DNA of 47,034 nt from a virus (IMGVR_UViG_3300002131_000103:1-47034), one strand, 5' to 3'. Counted from the stretch's first letter, positions 22,314-32,031 are shown. Notes: generated by a model from the sequence alone, not told the origin. Numbers and translations: made by a program.

Positions 22314-23190
22314 TTATGAAAGATTACTGCGCATTATTATAGAGTCAGGCGAAGATGTAGATGATCGTACTGGAACAGGCACACGTTCTATTTTTGGCCA
22401 TCAGATGCGGTTTGATCTACGCGAAGGATTTCCTGCCGTAACTACAAAGAAGCTTGCGTGGAAATCAGTAGTTGCTGAATTGTTGTGGTTCCTCGAAGGA
22501 AGTACTGACGAGCGTAGACTAGCTGAGCTAACATATGGCAAAGATAGAAAAGAACTCGTAAACAAACAAACTATTTGGACCGCAAACGCAAACGCGCAAG
22601 GTAAAGCACTAGGATACGCAGATGGCGAACTTGGTCCAGTTTATGGATTTCAATGGCGAGGCTTTAACGAAATCGGCAATGAATGGCCTGGAAGTAGTTA
22701 TGGCACAGATCAAATTAAGTGGCTTCTAAATGAAATCAAAACAAACCCAAATAGTAGACGATTAATTCTTAGTGCGTGGAATCCTAATCAAATCAACTTC
22801 ATGGCACTTCCACCTTGTCACGTAATGGCTCAGTTCCGAGTTTATAAGGGCAAACTAAGCTGCCAGATGTACCAAAGAAGCGCTGATGTATTTCTGGGTG
22901 TGCCATTTAACATTGCATCATACGCCCTTCTAACACACATTATAGCACGCGAATGTGGTCTAGGTGTTGGCGACTTAGTGCATACTATCGGTGATGCCCA
23001 CATTTATCAAAATCACATTGATCAAGTAAACGAGCAATTAAGTCGCGCTGCATATCCAGCTCCAACTCTTGTTATTGAAAACGAGTTTGAATTACAGTTA
23101 ATATCTGCATATGATAACGACACTGCTAGTAAATTTAAGTTGACAAATTACTTGCATCATGATACAATTAAAGCTAAGATGGCAATATAA
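22306..23190 (+). CDS. thyA: Thymidylate synthase ThyA
   Basis: ThyA methylates dUMP to dTMP with methylene-tetrahydrofolate. The 294-residue protein has the catalytic Cys171 in ALPPCHVMAQF, the N-terminal DRTGTGTRSIFG loop, LLWFLEGSTD, and the QRSADVFLGVPFNIASYALL block binding dUMP. It is equivalent to T4 td, with no sign of an intron. Many marine T4-type cyanophages carry ThyX instead, so the folate-linked ThyA/DHFR pair may reflect this phage's host. Confidence 0.95.
   Translation: MYDYERLLRIIIESGEDVDDRTGTGTRSIFGHQMRFDLREGFPAVTTKKLAWKSVVAELLWFLEGSTDERRLAELTYGKDRKELVNKQTIWTANANAQGKALGYADGELGPVYGFQWRGFNEIGNEWPGSSYGTDQIKWLLNEIKTNPNSRRLILSAWNPNQINFMALPPCHVMAQFRVYKGKLSCQMYQRSADVFLGVPFNIASYALLTHIIARECGLGVGDLVHTIGDAHIYQNHIDQVNEQLSRAAYPAPTLVIENEFELQLISAYDNDTASKFKLTNYLHHDTIKAKMAI
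23140..23168 (+). promoter_or_regulatory. Promoter in the 3' end of thyA
   Basis: TTGACA (23140-23145), 17 bp, TACAAT (23163-23168, 5 of 6). It would start transcription about 55 bases before nrdA. Confidence 0.55.
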
Positions 23191-23229
23191 ATATTGTTTA
23201 CAAGATAGCTATATTATAAAGGAAGAAGA

Positions 23230-25527
23230 ATGATTCAAGTTACTAAACGAGACGGCACGAAAGAGCTGTTGAACGTTGAAAAACTTCATAAAGTGGTTTT
23301 CCACGCTTGTGAAGGTATTACCGGTGTTAGTCCAAGTGAAGTTGAAATTAAAAGTCAAATCCAGTTTTATACCGGAATGAAAACTTCTGAAATCCAAGAG
23401 ACTTTAATTAAAGCTGCGGCTGATCTTATTAACGAAGAAACACCAAACTATCAATTTGTTGGGGGCCGGTTGATTAACTACGCTCTGCGCAAAGAAGTAT
23501 ATGACGGTTACGATCCAATTCATGTGCGTAAATTGGTTGTGAAAAACATCGAAAGAGGGTTTTACGATGAAGAACTTATCTCACATTATAGCGATGAAGA
23601 ATGGGATAAGATTAACGGATTCATTAAACACGAGCGCGATGAACAGCTAACTTATGTTGCAATGGAGCAACTTCGTGGCAAATATCTTGTTCAAAACCGC
23701 GTTACTGGTGAGATCTTTGAAACACCTCAGATGTGTTATATTCTTATTGCAGCTACACTGTTCCATAACTATCCAGTAGAAACTAGACTGCAATATGTGA
23801 AGGATTATTACGATGCTATTAGCTTACACGACATTAGTTTGCCTACTCCTGTTATGGCTGGCGTTCGGACTCCAATGCGCCAATTCTCTAGTTGTGTGCT
23901 TATTGAAACTGGCGATTCTCTCGACAGCATTAGTGCTACTGCTTCGGCTGTTGTAAAGTATGTAAGCCAAAAAGCTGGCATTGGTATTGGCGGCGGGGCT
24001 ATTCGAGCAATCGGTACTCCTATTCGTAAAGGTGATGCATACCACACAGGTGTTATTCCTTTCTACAAGCACTTTCAATCTGCGATTAAATCTTGCTCAC
24101 AAGGCGGTGTCCGTGGTGGTGCTGGTACAATCTATTACCCAATTTGGCATTATGAAGCAGAAGATCTTCTTGTATTGAAAAACAATAAAGGTACTGAAGA
24201 TAACCGAGTTCGCCATATGGATTACGGTGTACAGTTTAATAAGTTGATGTATGAACGTCTAATTAATGGTGGCAATATTACTTTGTTCTCACCAAGTGAT
24301 GTTCCAGGCTTGTTCGACGCGTTCTACGCAGATCAAGATAAGTTCCGTGAACTATACGAAAAAGCAGAGCGTAATACAAAGCTACGTAAGAAAACACTTA
24401 AAGCTGCAGCGTTGTTTAGTTCGTTTATGGATGAGCGTAAAAACACTGGTCGTATCTATCTGCAAAACGTAGATAATGCTAATGATCATGGATCATTCTT
24501 ACCAGAACTTGCTCCTATTCGCCAAAGCAACTTGTGTGCAGAAATTACTTTACCAACTAAGCCTTTGAATGATATCAATGATCCTGATGGCGAAATTAGT
24601 CTTTGCACTTTATCTGCTATCAACTGGGGCAATATTAAAACACCTGCAGATTTTGAAAAAGCATGTTCACTAGCAGTTCGTGGATTAGATGCGTTATTAA
24701 GTTACCAGAACTATCCTGTACTTGCTGCACAGCTGTCCACAGAGAAGCGTAGACCAATCGGAGTGGGCATCATCAACTTTGCTTATTGGCTTGCCAAGCA
24801 TGACTTAAGCTATCAGGCTATCACTCCAGAGGGCTTAGAACTCATTGACGAGTGGGCAGAAGCATGGTCATATTACCTTATTAAAGCTTCAGCAGATCTA
24901 GCAGTCGAGTTTGGTAACATCTCTGGTATCAATGAAACTAAATATGGCCAAGGCATTACACCTAACCAAACATATAAAAAAGATCTTGACGAATTAGTCA
25001 AGCATAAAGAACGCATGGATTGGAAAGGGTTGCGCAAACAACTTAAAGCTACTGGCATTCGTAACTCTACTCTTATGGCTCTGATGCCTTCTGAAACCTC
25101 TGCACAGGTCGCTAACGCTACTAATGGTATAGAACCACCACGCAGTCTTATAAGTGTTAAGCAGAGCAAGCATGGAGTTCTCAAGCAAGTTGTTCCAGAG
25201 TATCGTCGTCTAAAGAATAAATATGATTTATTATGGGAGCAAAAATCTCCTGAAGGTTATTTGAAAATTATGGCGGTACTGCAGAAGTATATTGATCAGG
25301 GCATTAGTGTTAATACAAGCTACAACCCGCAATTCTTTGAAGACGAAAAAATTCCAATGAGCGTTCTTTTGCAACACTTACTTATGTTCTACAAATACGG
25401 TGGCAAGCAGCTTTATTACTTCAACACATTCGATGGACAAGGCGAAATTGATGTGGATAAAATGACTGAAGCTCCTTTAGCTGAAGGCGAATTAGACGAC
25501 GATTCCTGTGAAAGTTGTACAATTTAA
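23230..25527 (+). CDS. nrdA: Class Ia ribonucleotide reductase large subunit NrdA
   Basis: The 765-residue alpha subunit reduces ribonucleoside diphosphates. It has the N-terminal ATP-cone (VTKRDGTKELLNVEKLHKVV), the redox cysteines in FSSCVLIETGDS and SLCTLSAINWG, the thiyl cysteine in SNLCAEITLP, and SNATNGIEPPRS-type C-terminal barrel residues (VANATNGIEPPRS). The extreme C-terminus CESC is the shuttle cysteine pair reduced by glutaredoxin; a glutaredoxin gene is at 42773. AAGGAAGAAG precedes the ATG. Confidence 0.97.
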   Translation: MIQVTKRDGTKELLNVEKLHKVVFHACEGITGVSPSEVEIKSQIQFYTGMKTSEIQETLIKAAADLINEETPNYQFVGGRLINYALRKEVYDGYDPIHVRKLVVKNIERGFYDEELISHYSDEEWDKINGFIKHERDEQLTYVAMEQLRGKYLVQNRVTGEIFETPQMCYILIAATLFHNYPVETRLQYVKDYYDAISLHDISLPTPVMAGVRTPMRQFSSCVLIETGDSLDSISATASAVVKYVSQKAGIGIGGGAIRAIGTPIRKGDAYHTGVIPFYKHFQSAIKSCSQGGVRGGAGTIYYPIWHYEAEDLLVLKNNKGTEDNRVRHMDYGVQFNKLMYERLINGGNITLFSPSDVPGLFDAFYADQDKFRELYEKAERNTKLRKKTLKAAALFSSFMDERKNTGRIYLQNVDNANDHGSFLPELAPIRQSNLCAEITLPTKPLNDINDPDGEISLCTLSAINWGNIKTPADFEKACSLAVRGLDALLSYQNYPVLAAQLSTEKRRPIGVGIINFAYWLAKHDLSYQAITPEGLELIDEWAEAWSYYLIKASADLAVEFGNISGINETKYGQGITPNQTYKKDLDELVKHKERMDWKGLRKQLKATGIRNSTLMALMPSETSAQVANATNGIEPPRSLISVKQSKHGVLKQVVPEYRRLKNKYDLLWEQKSPEGYLKIMAVLQKYIDQGISVNTSYNPQFFEDEKIPMSVLLQHLLMFYKYGGKQLYYFNTFDGQGEIDVDKMTEAPLAEGELDDDSCESCTI

Positions 25528-25530
25528 CGG

Positions 25531-25559
25531 TTGACATTAGCACCCAAAAGTGTTATTAT
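25531..25559 (+). promoter_or_regulatory. Sigma70-type promoter before nrdB-hemA
   Basis: TTGACA (25531-25536), 17 bp, TATTAT (25554-25559). It lies between nrdA and nrdB, and would drive nrdB, hemA, a small gene and the DUF454 gene. Confidence 0.8.
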
Positions 25560-25592
25560 ATAAAAGAATAAGAAATTACAAAGGAAATTTAG

Positions 25593-26720
25593 ATGAGTGT
25601 TTTTGATGTCAAAAACCGTGTTGACCACACTTCAGTCGCGTCTTTCTTAGATCCAACTGGTGGGCCAACAATTCAACGATATGACACGTTAAAGTATAAG
25701 CAGTTTGATCAGTTAACAGACAAGCAACTAGGTTTCTTTTGGCGGCCCGAAGAAGTAGATATCTATCAAGATGCGAAAGACTTCAAAGCTTTAACTGAAC
25801 ACGAGCAGCATATTTTTACTTCTAACTTGAAACGTCAAATTCTCCTTGATTCTGTTCAAGGTCGAGCCCCTGCAGAAAGCTTTGGCTCGATAGTTTCTTT
25901 ACCTGAGCTAGAAAACTGGATTATTACTTGGACATTCTCTGAGACAATTCATAGCAGGTCTTACACTCACATTATTCGTAACATCTATTCAAATCCTTCT
26001 AAGATCTTTGATGAAATGCTTAATGTGCAAGAAATTGTAGATTGCGCTGATTCTATTTCAGGTTACTACGACGCTCTTATCGAGATGGCTGGCTACTATA
26101 ATCTTTTAGGCCTTGGTACACATACAGTTAACGGTAAGAAAGTTGTAGTTGATCTATATGAATTAAAGAAACTGTTGTACCTTTGCTTAATGAGTGTTAA
26201 CATTCTTGAAGGTGTTCGTTTCTATGTATCGTTTGCTTGTTCTTGGGCATTTGCAGAATTAAAGAAAATGGAAGGTAATGCTAAAATCATTAAGCTTATT
26301 GCCCGTGATGAAAACCTTCACCTTGCTTCTACTCAAATGATGCTTAAACTACTAAAACAAGAAGATCCAGACTTTGTAAAGATCGCAGAAGAAACAGAAG
26401 CAGAATGCACTCAAATGTTTGTTGACGCTGTTGATCAAGAAAAAGAATGGGCAAAGTATTTGTTTAAAGACGGCAGTATGATTGGTTTGAATACAGAGTT
26501 GCTTTCTCAATATATTGAGTTCATCGCAACGCGCCGCATGGTCAACGTAAAGCTTACTTCGCCTTACAATATTAAAAGCAATCCGCTACCGTGGACTCAA
26601 AAATGGATTTCTGGAGCTGATGTACAAGTTGCTCCTCAAGAAACAGAAATTACTTCTTATATTCAAGGTGGCACAAAACAAGACGTATCTTCTGATACAT
26701 TCAGGGGGTTTTCATTATAA
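25593..26720 (+). CDS. nrdB: Class Ia ribonucleotide reductase small subunit NrdB
   Basis: The 375-residue beta subunit holds the diiron-tyrosyl radical. [10 protein letters not shown] supplies Glu, His and the radical Tyr in the E-x-x-H-x-x-x-Y arrangement, and [11 protein letters not shown] supplies the second ExxH pair. [10 protein letters not shown] and [12 protein letters not shown] are also typical. AAGGAAATTTAG precedes the ATG. Its TAA overlaps the hemA ATG (TAATG), so subunit and ALA synthase synthesis are coupled. Confidence 0.96.
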   Translation: MSVFDVKNRVDHTSVASFLDPTGGPTIQRYDTLKYKQFDQLTDKQLGFFWRPEEVDIYQDAKDFKALTEHEQHIFTSNLKRQILLDSVQGRAPAESFGSIVSLPELENWIITWTFSETIHSRSYTHIIRNIYSNPSKIFDEMLNVQEIVDCADSISGYYDALIEMAGYYNLLGLGTHTVNGKKVVVDLYELKKLLYLCLMSVNILEGVRFYVSFACSWAFAELKKMEGNAKIIKLIARDENLHLASTQMMLKLLKQEDPDFVKIAEETEAECTQMFVDAVDQEKEWAKYLFKDGSMIGLNTELLSQYIEFIATRRMVNVKLTSPYNIKSNPLPWTQKWISGADVQVAPQETEITSYIQGGTKQDVSSDTFRGFSL

Positions 26721-27916
26721 TGTATGAAGAATATTTTAACGCTGTAATAAAAGATTTTAAAAAAGATGGCCGATATAGAATATTTAATGATATTCTTAGA
26801 GAGCGTGGTGCTTTCCCTGAAGCTATTTGGTACGGAAAATACGCACCAAAGAATATCGTAAATTGGTGTTCAAATGATTATCTAGGTATGGGCCAAAATG
26901 AATATGTGATTAGCGCTATGCACACTGCACTAGATCAATCAGGCTCTGGCTCTGGTGGTACTCGTAATATTGGTGGCACATCTCAATACCACGTAACACT
27001 AGAACGAGAGCTTGCAAGTCTACATAAAAAAGATGCAGCTTTGCTATTTACAAGCGCTTATGTTGCTAACGAATGGACACTTATCGCATTAAGTAAAATT
27101 ATTCCTAATATTTGTTTTGTTTCTGATAGTAAAAACCATGCATCTTTAATCGTTGGTATGTCACATAGCCGTGCAGATAAAATGATTTTTGAACATAATA
27201 ATTTAGACGAACTAGAAGAAGCGCTGTTTCAATGCAATATAAATAACCAAATTCCTTGTATTGTATTTGAATCTGTTTATTCTATGGATGGCGATATCAG
27301 TCCTATGGAAGCTATCTGTGATCTCGCAGATAAATACAACGCAATGACATATATCGATGAAGTTCACGCTGTTGGATTATACGGTCCACAAGGCGGAGGT
27401 TTTTGTGAAAAGTTAGGATTATCAGAAAGGATCGATATTCTAAATGGAACCCTCGGAAAAGCATTTGGAGTCCAAGGTGGCTATATTGTCGGTAACAGCA
27501 ATATCGTTGATGCTATTAGGTGTGTTGCTAGTGGGTTCATATTTACGACATCAACAAGCCCAGTCATCTGCGCAGGAGCTCTTGCATCAATCAGATACCT
27601 CCGCGACCATTCTTCCTTAAGAGATGCACATCAAGAAAAAGCTGTAAAACTTAAACAAATGCTTGCAGAAGCTGGTATCCCAGTGCATGAAGACGCGTGT
27701 ACGCATATTGTGCCAGTAATGGTCAATGATGCGTTTAAATGTAAAACTGCTAGTGATCGTCTTCTGAATGAATACGGTATTTACATTCAAGCAATTAACG
27801 CTCCTACTGTAGAAGCTGGAACTGAAAGACTAAGAATCGCACCTACACCTTACCACGACGATGTAATGATGATACAATTAGTAGAAGCATTGAAAGAAGT
27901 GCTGAAGGATGGATAG
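26720..27916 (+). CDS. hemA: 5-Aminolevulinate synthase (ALAS, Shemin pathway)
   Basis: ALAS condenses glycine with succinyl-CoA to 5-aminolevulinate, the committed step of tetrapyrrole synthesis in alphaproteobacteria. The 398-residue protein matches bacterial ALAS throughout: [69 protein letters not shown] (Asp214, His217) and [14 protein letters not shown] with PLP Lys247, then [14 protein letters not shown] rather than KBL or BioF is favoured by [16 protein letters not shown] and the C-terminal [10 protein letters not shown] block. It is full length and translationally coupled to nrdB. Phage ALAS has been reported from aquatic metagenomes. Confidence 0.96.
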   Translation: MYEEYFNAVIKDFKKDGRYRIFNDILRERGAFPEAIWYGKYAPKNIVNWCSNDYLGMGQNEYVISAMHTALDQSGSGSGGTRNIGGTSQYHVTLERELASLHKKDAALLFTSAYVANEWTLIALSKIIPNICFVSDSKNHASLIVGMSHSRADKMIFEHNNLDELEEALFQCNINNQIPCIVFESVYSMDGDISPMEAICDLADKYNAMTYIDEVHAVGLYGPQGGGFCEKLGLSERIDILNGTLGKAFGVQGGYIVGNSNIVDAIRCVASGFIFTTSTSPVICAGALASIRYLRDHSSLRDAHQEKAVKLKQMLAEAGIPVHEDACTHIVPVMVNDAFKCKTASDRLLNEYGIYIQAINAPTVEAGTERLRIAPTPYHDDVMMIQLVEALKEVLKDG

Positions 27917-28085
27917 GAAATTAATAGACGGCACACTAGTACCTGAATTTCTTATTCCACAGCATCTTCAAATTAAAACAAAATGTCCCGCAAAATGGAA
28001 ATTAGTAGATATGGAAACCGGTGAAGAATACGCCGGTCAATTGCCTACAGAATGGGATAACAAGTATTGGAAGAAAATATCATGA
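27909..28085 (+). CDS. Small conserved-looking hypothetical protein
   Basis: The 58-residue frame starts with an ATG overlapping the hemA stop by 8 bases. It reads [20 protein letters not shown], then [19 protein letters not shown] and a Trp-rich end. The [14 protein letters not shown] pattern is one I recall from T4-type hypothetical proteins. It fills the gap between hemA and the DUF454 gene. No function can be assigned. Confidence 0.65.
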   Translation: MDRKLIDGTLVPEFLIPQHLQIKTKCPAKWKLVDMETGEEYAGQLPTEWDNKYWKKIS

Positions 28086-28095
28086 GGAAAGTATT

Positions 28096-28515
28096 ATGAA
28101 TAAAATTAAAAGAGCATTTTGGTTTACCCTAGGAATTATCTTAGTAGGTGTAGCTTATCTTGGAGTATTAATTCCTGGCTTACCTTGGAGTACTCCAATT
28201 CTTGGTGCAACGTTCTGCTTTGCAAAATCAAGTCCAAGATTCCATGCATGGATTATGAATCATCCACGATTCGGACCGTTTATTAAAAACTGGTCAACAT
28301 ATCGAGTATACCCAACAGCAGCGAAATATCTTATGGTAGCAGTCATGGCTACTTCACTTGTGGTATTTTTCCTTACAGTTGCAAACGTTAAAGCTACAAT
28401 TTATATGGCTATCACGTTCGCATTGATTATTAGTTGGGCTACACGTTATCCTGGGTCTAGAGCAGAAGCTGAACGCCGCATCGAAGCCGGTGAAAAAATC
28501 GGTTGGCTAAAGTAG
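28096..28515 (+). CDS. DUF454/YbaN-like inner-membrane protein
   Basis: The 139-residue protein has the YbaN pattern: a first hydrophobic helix (FWFTLGIILVGVAYLG), LIPGLPWSTPIL, CFAKSSPRFHAWIMNHPRFG, then two more hydrophobic segments (about 75-92 and 98-114). The molecular role of this family is unknown. ATG 28096 follows GAGGAAAG; an upstream GTG would run through the small gene before it. It closes the nrdB-hemA unit, so a link to membrane or tetrapyrrole physiology is possible but unproven. Confidence 0.8.
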   Translation: MNKIKRAFWFTLGIILVGVAYLGVLIPGLPWSTPILGATFCFAKSSPRFHAWIMNHPRFGPFIKNWSTYRVYPTAAKYLMVAVMATSLVVFFLTVANVKATIYMAITFALIISWATRYPGSRAEAERRIEAGEKIGWLK

Positions 28516-28569
28516 ATAAATACAGTTAAGAAATACTGCTTATAACATGTTATTGATGACGGAGATATT

Positions 28570-29595
28570 ATGACAAAGAGAATACTTATTACAGGTGGCG
28601 GTGGTTTTATTGCTCACCACCTGATCAACCAAGTACTAAAAACCACCGATTGGGAAGTTATTACTGTAGATCGTTTAGACTACAGCGGAAATCTTAATCG
28701 TCTTCATGATCTTTTGCAAGAAAGAACAGCAGAAGAACGCAAGCGTTTACGCACAATTTTCCATGATCTGAAAGCTGAATTCAACCCAATGCTCGTTGCT
28801 GACATTGGTCCAATTGATGTTATTGCTCACTTAGCAGCTGGTTCTCACGTTGATAGGTCTATCGACTTCCCAATGGAATTTGTAATGGATAACGTTGTTG
28901 GCACATGCAACATCTTAGAGTTTGCGCGTAAACAAACAAACCTTGAACGCTTCTTATATTTCTCAACAGATGAAGTATTTGGGCCAGCACCTGACGGAGT
29001 AAAATACGACGAATATGACCGTTATAATAGTACTAATCCTTATAGCGCATCTAAAGCAGGTGGCGAAGAACTCGCAGTAGCATACCAAAATACATATAAT
29101 ATGCCAATCTATATTACGCATACTATGAATGTGTTTGGTGAGCGTCAGCATCCTGAGAAGTTTATTCCTATGACTATCCGTAATGTACGAGATGGCGGCA
29201 TGGTAACAATTCACTCTGATGAGACAAAAACAATTCCTGGCTCGCGCCATTATATCCATGCCGAAGACGTAGCAGATGCTACACTATTCTTGCTTCAATC
29301 TAATCTTACTCTTAATACTACAAATAATACTGGTGTTAAGTGCCCTAAGTTTAATATTTGTGGTGCAACTGAATTAAACAATTTAGAGCTTGCTCAGATG
29401 ATTGCTGACGCACAAGGTAAAGAATTGAATTACCAATTTATGGATTTCCATAGCAGCCGTCCTGGTCATGATTTGCGTTATGCACTAAGCGGGGAGCGTA
29501 TGAAACAAATGGGATGGGAACCTAAACCAGTACATCAACGTATTGCTGAGGTTGTTAAATGGACACTAGAAAATAGACGGTGGTTAGACGTATGA
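28570..29595 (+). CDS. NAD-dependent sugar epimerase/dehydratase (dTDP-glucose 4,6-dehydratase-like)
   Basis: This 341-residue extended short-chain dehydrogenase has the Rossmann loop ITGGGGFIAHH, DVIAHLAAGSHVDRSI, FSTDEVFGPAP and the catalytic YSASKAGGEE (Tyr-x-x-x-Lys). HVDRSI and STDEVFG are typical of RmlB-type 4,6-dehydratases acting on NDP-hexoses. The C-terminal part GERMKQMGWEPK also fits. It is followed by a methyltransferase (ATGA overlap) and a GT17-sulfotransferase fusion, suggesting synthesis of a modified sugar. Confidence 0.85.
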   Translation: MTKRILITGGGGFIAHHLINQVLKTTDWEVITVDRLDYSGNLNRLHDLLQERTAEERKRLRTIFHDLKAEFNPMLVADIGPIDVIAHLAAGSHVDRSIDFPMEFVMDNVVGTCNILEFARKQTNLERFLYFSTDEVFGPAPDGVKYDEYDRYNSTNPYSASKAGGEELAVAYQNTYNMPIYITHTMNVFGERQHPEKFIPMTIRNVRDGGMVTIHSDETKTIPGSRHYIHAEDVADATLFLLQSNLTLNTTNNTGVKCPKFNICGATELNNLELAQMIADAQGKELNYQFMDFHSSRPGHDLRYALSGERMKQMGWEPKPVHQRIAEVVKWTLENRRWLDV

Positions 29596-30179
29596 ATTTA
29601 AAAGATTGGAATAGAGTAATCGAAAGCGAATATCAGACTGAGCTAAATGCGAAGTCTGATATTAACGAGCACTTGCATGATTTAAGCACACTAGCTCAAG
29701 ATTGTACACATATTACCGAGTTTGGTAGTAGGTTTGGGTCTAGCACAAAAGCTTTTCTGAAAGCTCCGGTAACACTCAGAGCATATGATTTAGAAATTCA
29801 TAATCCTCTTATGGACTTATTTAAAATGGCTCGTAAGGTTGGTAAAGATGTTGAATATCAAAAAGGTAATACTCTTAATATTCTTATTGAACCAACTGAT
29901 ATGATTTTTATCGATACTTGGCATTCTCAAAAGCAATTACGTGATGAACTCCATTTGCATGGTAACGCAGCTCGTAAATATCTAGCTTTTCATGATACAC
30001 ATACTTACGGCGTACGTGATGAGCAAGCAGATTGGGCTAAAAACCCCGACCGTAAAGCTATGGCTGGTCAAGGTTTACTTCCAGCAATTATTGATTTTAT
30101 AATTAAAAATCCACACTGGACGTTTAAAATGCATAAGTCTAATAACAATGGGTTAACAGTTTTGGAAAGAAGAGGCTAA
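29592..30179 (+). CDS. Class I SAM-dependent methyltransferase-like protein
   Basis: The 195-residue protein has THITEFGSRFGSSTKAF, where EFGSRFGSS is a glycine-rich SAM-binding motif I. LRAYDLEI is motif II with its acidic residue, and DMIFIDTWHS fits the later core strand. LAFHDTHTYG recalls the metal-binding Asp/His of cephalosporin-hydroxylase-type and Methyltransf_24 families. The ATG overlaps the previous stop as ATGA. The substrate is probably a sugar or glycan, by context. Confidence 0.65.
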   Translation: MNLKDWNRVIESEYQTELNAKSDINEHLHDLSTLAQDCTHITEFGSRFGSSTKAFLKAPVTLRAYDLEIHNPLMDLFKMARKVGKDVEYQKGNTLNILIEPTDMIFIDTWHSQKQLRDELHLHGNAARKYLAFHDTHTYGVRDEQADWAKNPDRKAMAGQGLLPAIIDFIIKNPHWTFKMHKSNNNGLTVLERRG

Positions 30180-30180
30180 T

Positions 30181-31773
30181 ATGCAAGTTGTAGATTGTTT
30201 TCCTTGGTTTGCTCCTTACGGAGAAGAACTACTTTATTTACGTGTAAACCTTTTAAAAGATCACGTAGATAAATTTATCATTGTTGAATCAAACAAGACT
30301 CATGCTGGTCAACCTGTAGAACGTAAATTTCCAGAGGTTGCTCGTAAACTTGGTCTTCCTATTGAAAAGATTATCTATGTAGAGCATGATATCCCCGATA
30401 CTGAAGACCTTGAAATCTTAGAGATCGATAGACGTAACGCTGGTAATAACGCTACTAATAAAGATTCTTTGTACGCTCGTGTTCGTGAACGCTTGCAAAA
30501 GGATGCTGTAATGACTGCATTACGTGATTTTGATAAGCGTGACGTATTCATCTATGGCGATGCTGATGAAATTATTAATCCTAAGCACATTAAGTGGTTA
30601 GCAAAGATGGCTCATAATCATCCCAATATTATCGTTAAAATTCCGTTAGTATACTTGCAAGGGCGTGCTGACTTGCGTGTCCATCATCGCAATGGTGCTC
30701 CATTAATTTGGAAGCGCGCTATGTTCTTTGCAACAAAAGAGCAAATCAATCACTGTAAGATTAGTAATATTCGTTGTGGTAATATTCATATGCCAATTCG
30801 TTTCCCTACTGACGGCGGCATTCAACAAGAAGATATGGGATGGCACTTTGCGTGGATGGGTACTAATGCCCAGCGCCAAACTAAAGCAGATTCATTCGCA
30901 CATGCGTTTGATAGCTTTAAGTGGCACAAGACTGGTGGATACTCAGACTATAAACAGTTTGTAGATACTACAGAGCCAGTTGAAGGTAACGTTGCACCTG
31001 ATAGTAATGAAGATCATATTCTTAAAAGATATCCACATTCTGAACTTCCTGAAATAATCTTTGAGACCCCGCTTATTAAAGACTTCTTATTGCCAGAAGT
31101 TAAGCTTGAACAAACATACGCTTTCAATGATTGCAATTGCTATTGGTGCCAAAAACTAGATTGGCCTCTAATGTATGATCTAGAGCCAGAGAACAGTAGT
31201 AAGATTTGGTTTGAAGTTCCTAGGAGTTGCTCAGTAACTATTAAAGAAAGTTATCCAGGCCGTATGCAGGTTATGCGTGGCACTAGATTATATAAGAAGT
31301 TTATCGAAGAAAAGAAAAAACCTATTATGATCTTTACCGATCCAATTGATAGATTTATTTCTTTGATTAATGTTTACCTTACAGATAAGCAACGATATGC
31401 TGATTACGGCAAAGATATATTTAGTACATTTGATAAAGACATTAATTCTATTTCAAAACAAGAAAAGATTGATTTGTTCTTTCGCAATTTGAATAAGATT
31501 ACAGGTGGACAACAGGTTCATCATTTCCATCCTCAGTGCAGATTCGTTGATACTGATAGCTTTGAACATATCGAAGTTATAAAGCGCGAAGATGTTAATA
31601 GTTACTTTAGTGTAGATCAAAAGCATAATGTTACTCATAAAGATATTAGACATAAAGACTTTTCTGAAGAGCAAATTAACTTCATTAAAAGAGCGTATGC
31701 AAGCGATTATGCATTCTTCGAGAAATATGGTGTAAAGAATGGCAATACTAAAAGTAAACGAAAGAACGGTTGA
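30181..31773 (+). CDS. Two-domain GT17 glycosyltransferase fused to a sulfotransferase-like domain
   Basis: Residues 1-270 match family 17 transferases: VDCFPWFAPYGEELLYLRVN, DKFIIVESNKTHAG, DVFIYGDADEIINP (metal/sugar-nucleotide site) and DMGWHFAWMG. Residues 320-515 resemble Sulfotransfer_2: KIWFEVPRSCSVTIKE for the 5'-phosphosulfate loop and IFTDPIDRFISLINVYL for the 3'-phosphate motif, with Cys-x-x-x-x-Cys residues (CNCYWCQK) in the linker. The PRSCS loop lacks the usual Lys, so sulfotransfer is uncertain. Fusion implies transfer of a sugar and its sulfation in one protein. Confidence 0.75.
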   Translation: MQVVDCFPWFAPYGEELLYLRVNLLKDHVDKFIIVESNKTHAGQPVERKFPEVARKLGLPIEKIIYVEHDIPDTEDLEILEIDRRNAGNNATNKDSLYARVRERLQKDAVMTALRDFDKRDVFIYGDADEIINPKHIKWLAKMAHNHPNIIVKIPLVYLQGRADLRVHHRNGAPLIWKRAMFFATKEQINHCKISNIRCGNIHMPIRFPTDGGIQQEDMGWHFAWMGTNAQRQTKADSFAHAFDSFKWHKTGGYSDYKQFVDTTEPVEGNVAPDSNEDHILKRYPHSELPEIIFETPLIKDFLLPEVKLEQTYAFNDCNCYWCQKLDWPLMYDLEPENSSKIWFEVPRSCSVTIKESYPGRMQVMRGTRLYKKFIEEKKKPIMIFTDPIDRFISLINVYLTDKQRYADYGKDIFSTFDKDINSISKQEKIDLFFRNLNKITGGQQVHHFHPQCRFVDTDSFEHIEVIKREDVNSYFSVDQKHNVTHKDIRHKDFSEEQINFIKRAYASDYAFFEKYGVKNGNTKSKRKNG

Positions 31774-31978
31774 AGGTCTTCAACTAGAAATCGATCATCA
31801 TAAGAGAGAAAAAGCTGAGTACCGCAGGGACAATGATTCTCTGCGGACCGATAACAATATGCTTCTCGAGATGCTCAAAGACTTGACTGAAAATGAAAGC
31901 TATTGGGTAGATGATGTTAACACAAAAACTATGCTTTGGCGCATAAAAAACTTGCTAAATAACATAAATAACTGTTGA
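31739..31978 (+). CDS. Small coiled-coil protein
   Basis: The 79-residue protein overlaps the GT17 fusion by 35 bases. It has a heptad-like helix from residue 10 to 50 (VEGLQLEIDHHKREKAEYRR and following) ending in a Trp-rich segment. No family recognised. Its coding sequence contains a 9-bp GC-rich hairpin. The stop overlaps the next promoter -35 box. Confidence 0.55.
   Translation: MAILKVNERTVEGLQLEIDHHKREKAEYRRDNDSLRTDNNMLLEMLKDLTENESYWVDDVNTKTMLWRIKNLLNNINNC
31822..31846 (+). other. Intragenic GC-rich hairpin
   Basis: CCGCAGGGA (31822-31830) pairs with TCTCTGCGG (31838-31846), one G-T pair, 7-base loop. It is GC-rich against an AT-rich background. Role unknown. Confidence 0.4.
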
Positions 31979-32003
31979 CATTGGTTCTTATATGTTTTAT
32001 AAT
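31975..32003 (+). promoter_or_regulatory. Consensus promoter of the sleB-hemEFC unit
   Basis: TTGACA (31975-31980), 17 bp, TATAAT (31998-32003), perfect. It lies 29 bases before the SleB-like gene and is the only promoter I see before hemE, hemF and hemC. Confidence 0.85.
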
Positions 32004-32031
32004 GATAGTATAAACAAATTAAGGCAGAACA

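Noticed and set aside
23186-23193. TATAAATA before nrdA, and similar motifs at 28514 and 46655
   Set aside because: They overlap or abut stop codons in an AT-rich setting and precede early-type genes; probably chance.
20806-27916. Intron or homing element in thyA, nrdA or nrdB, as in T4
   Set aside because: All three reading frames are continuous with conserved motifs uninterrupted.
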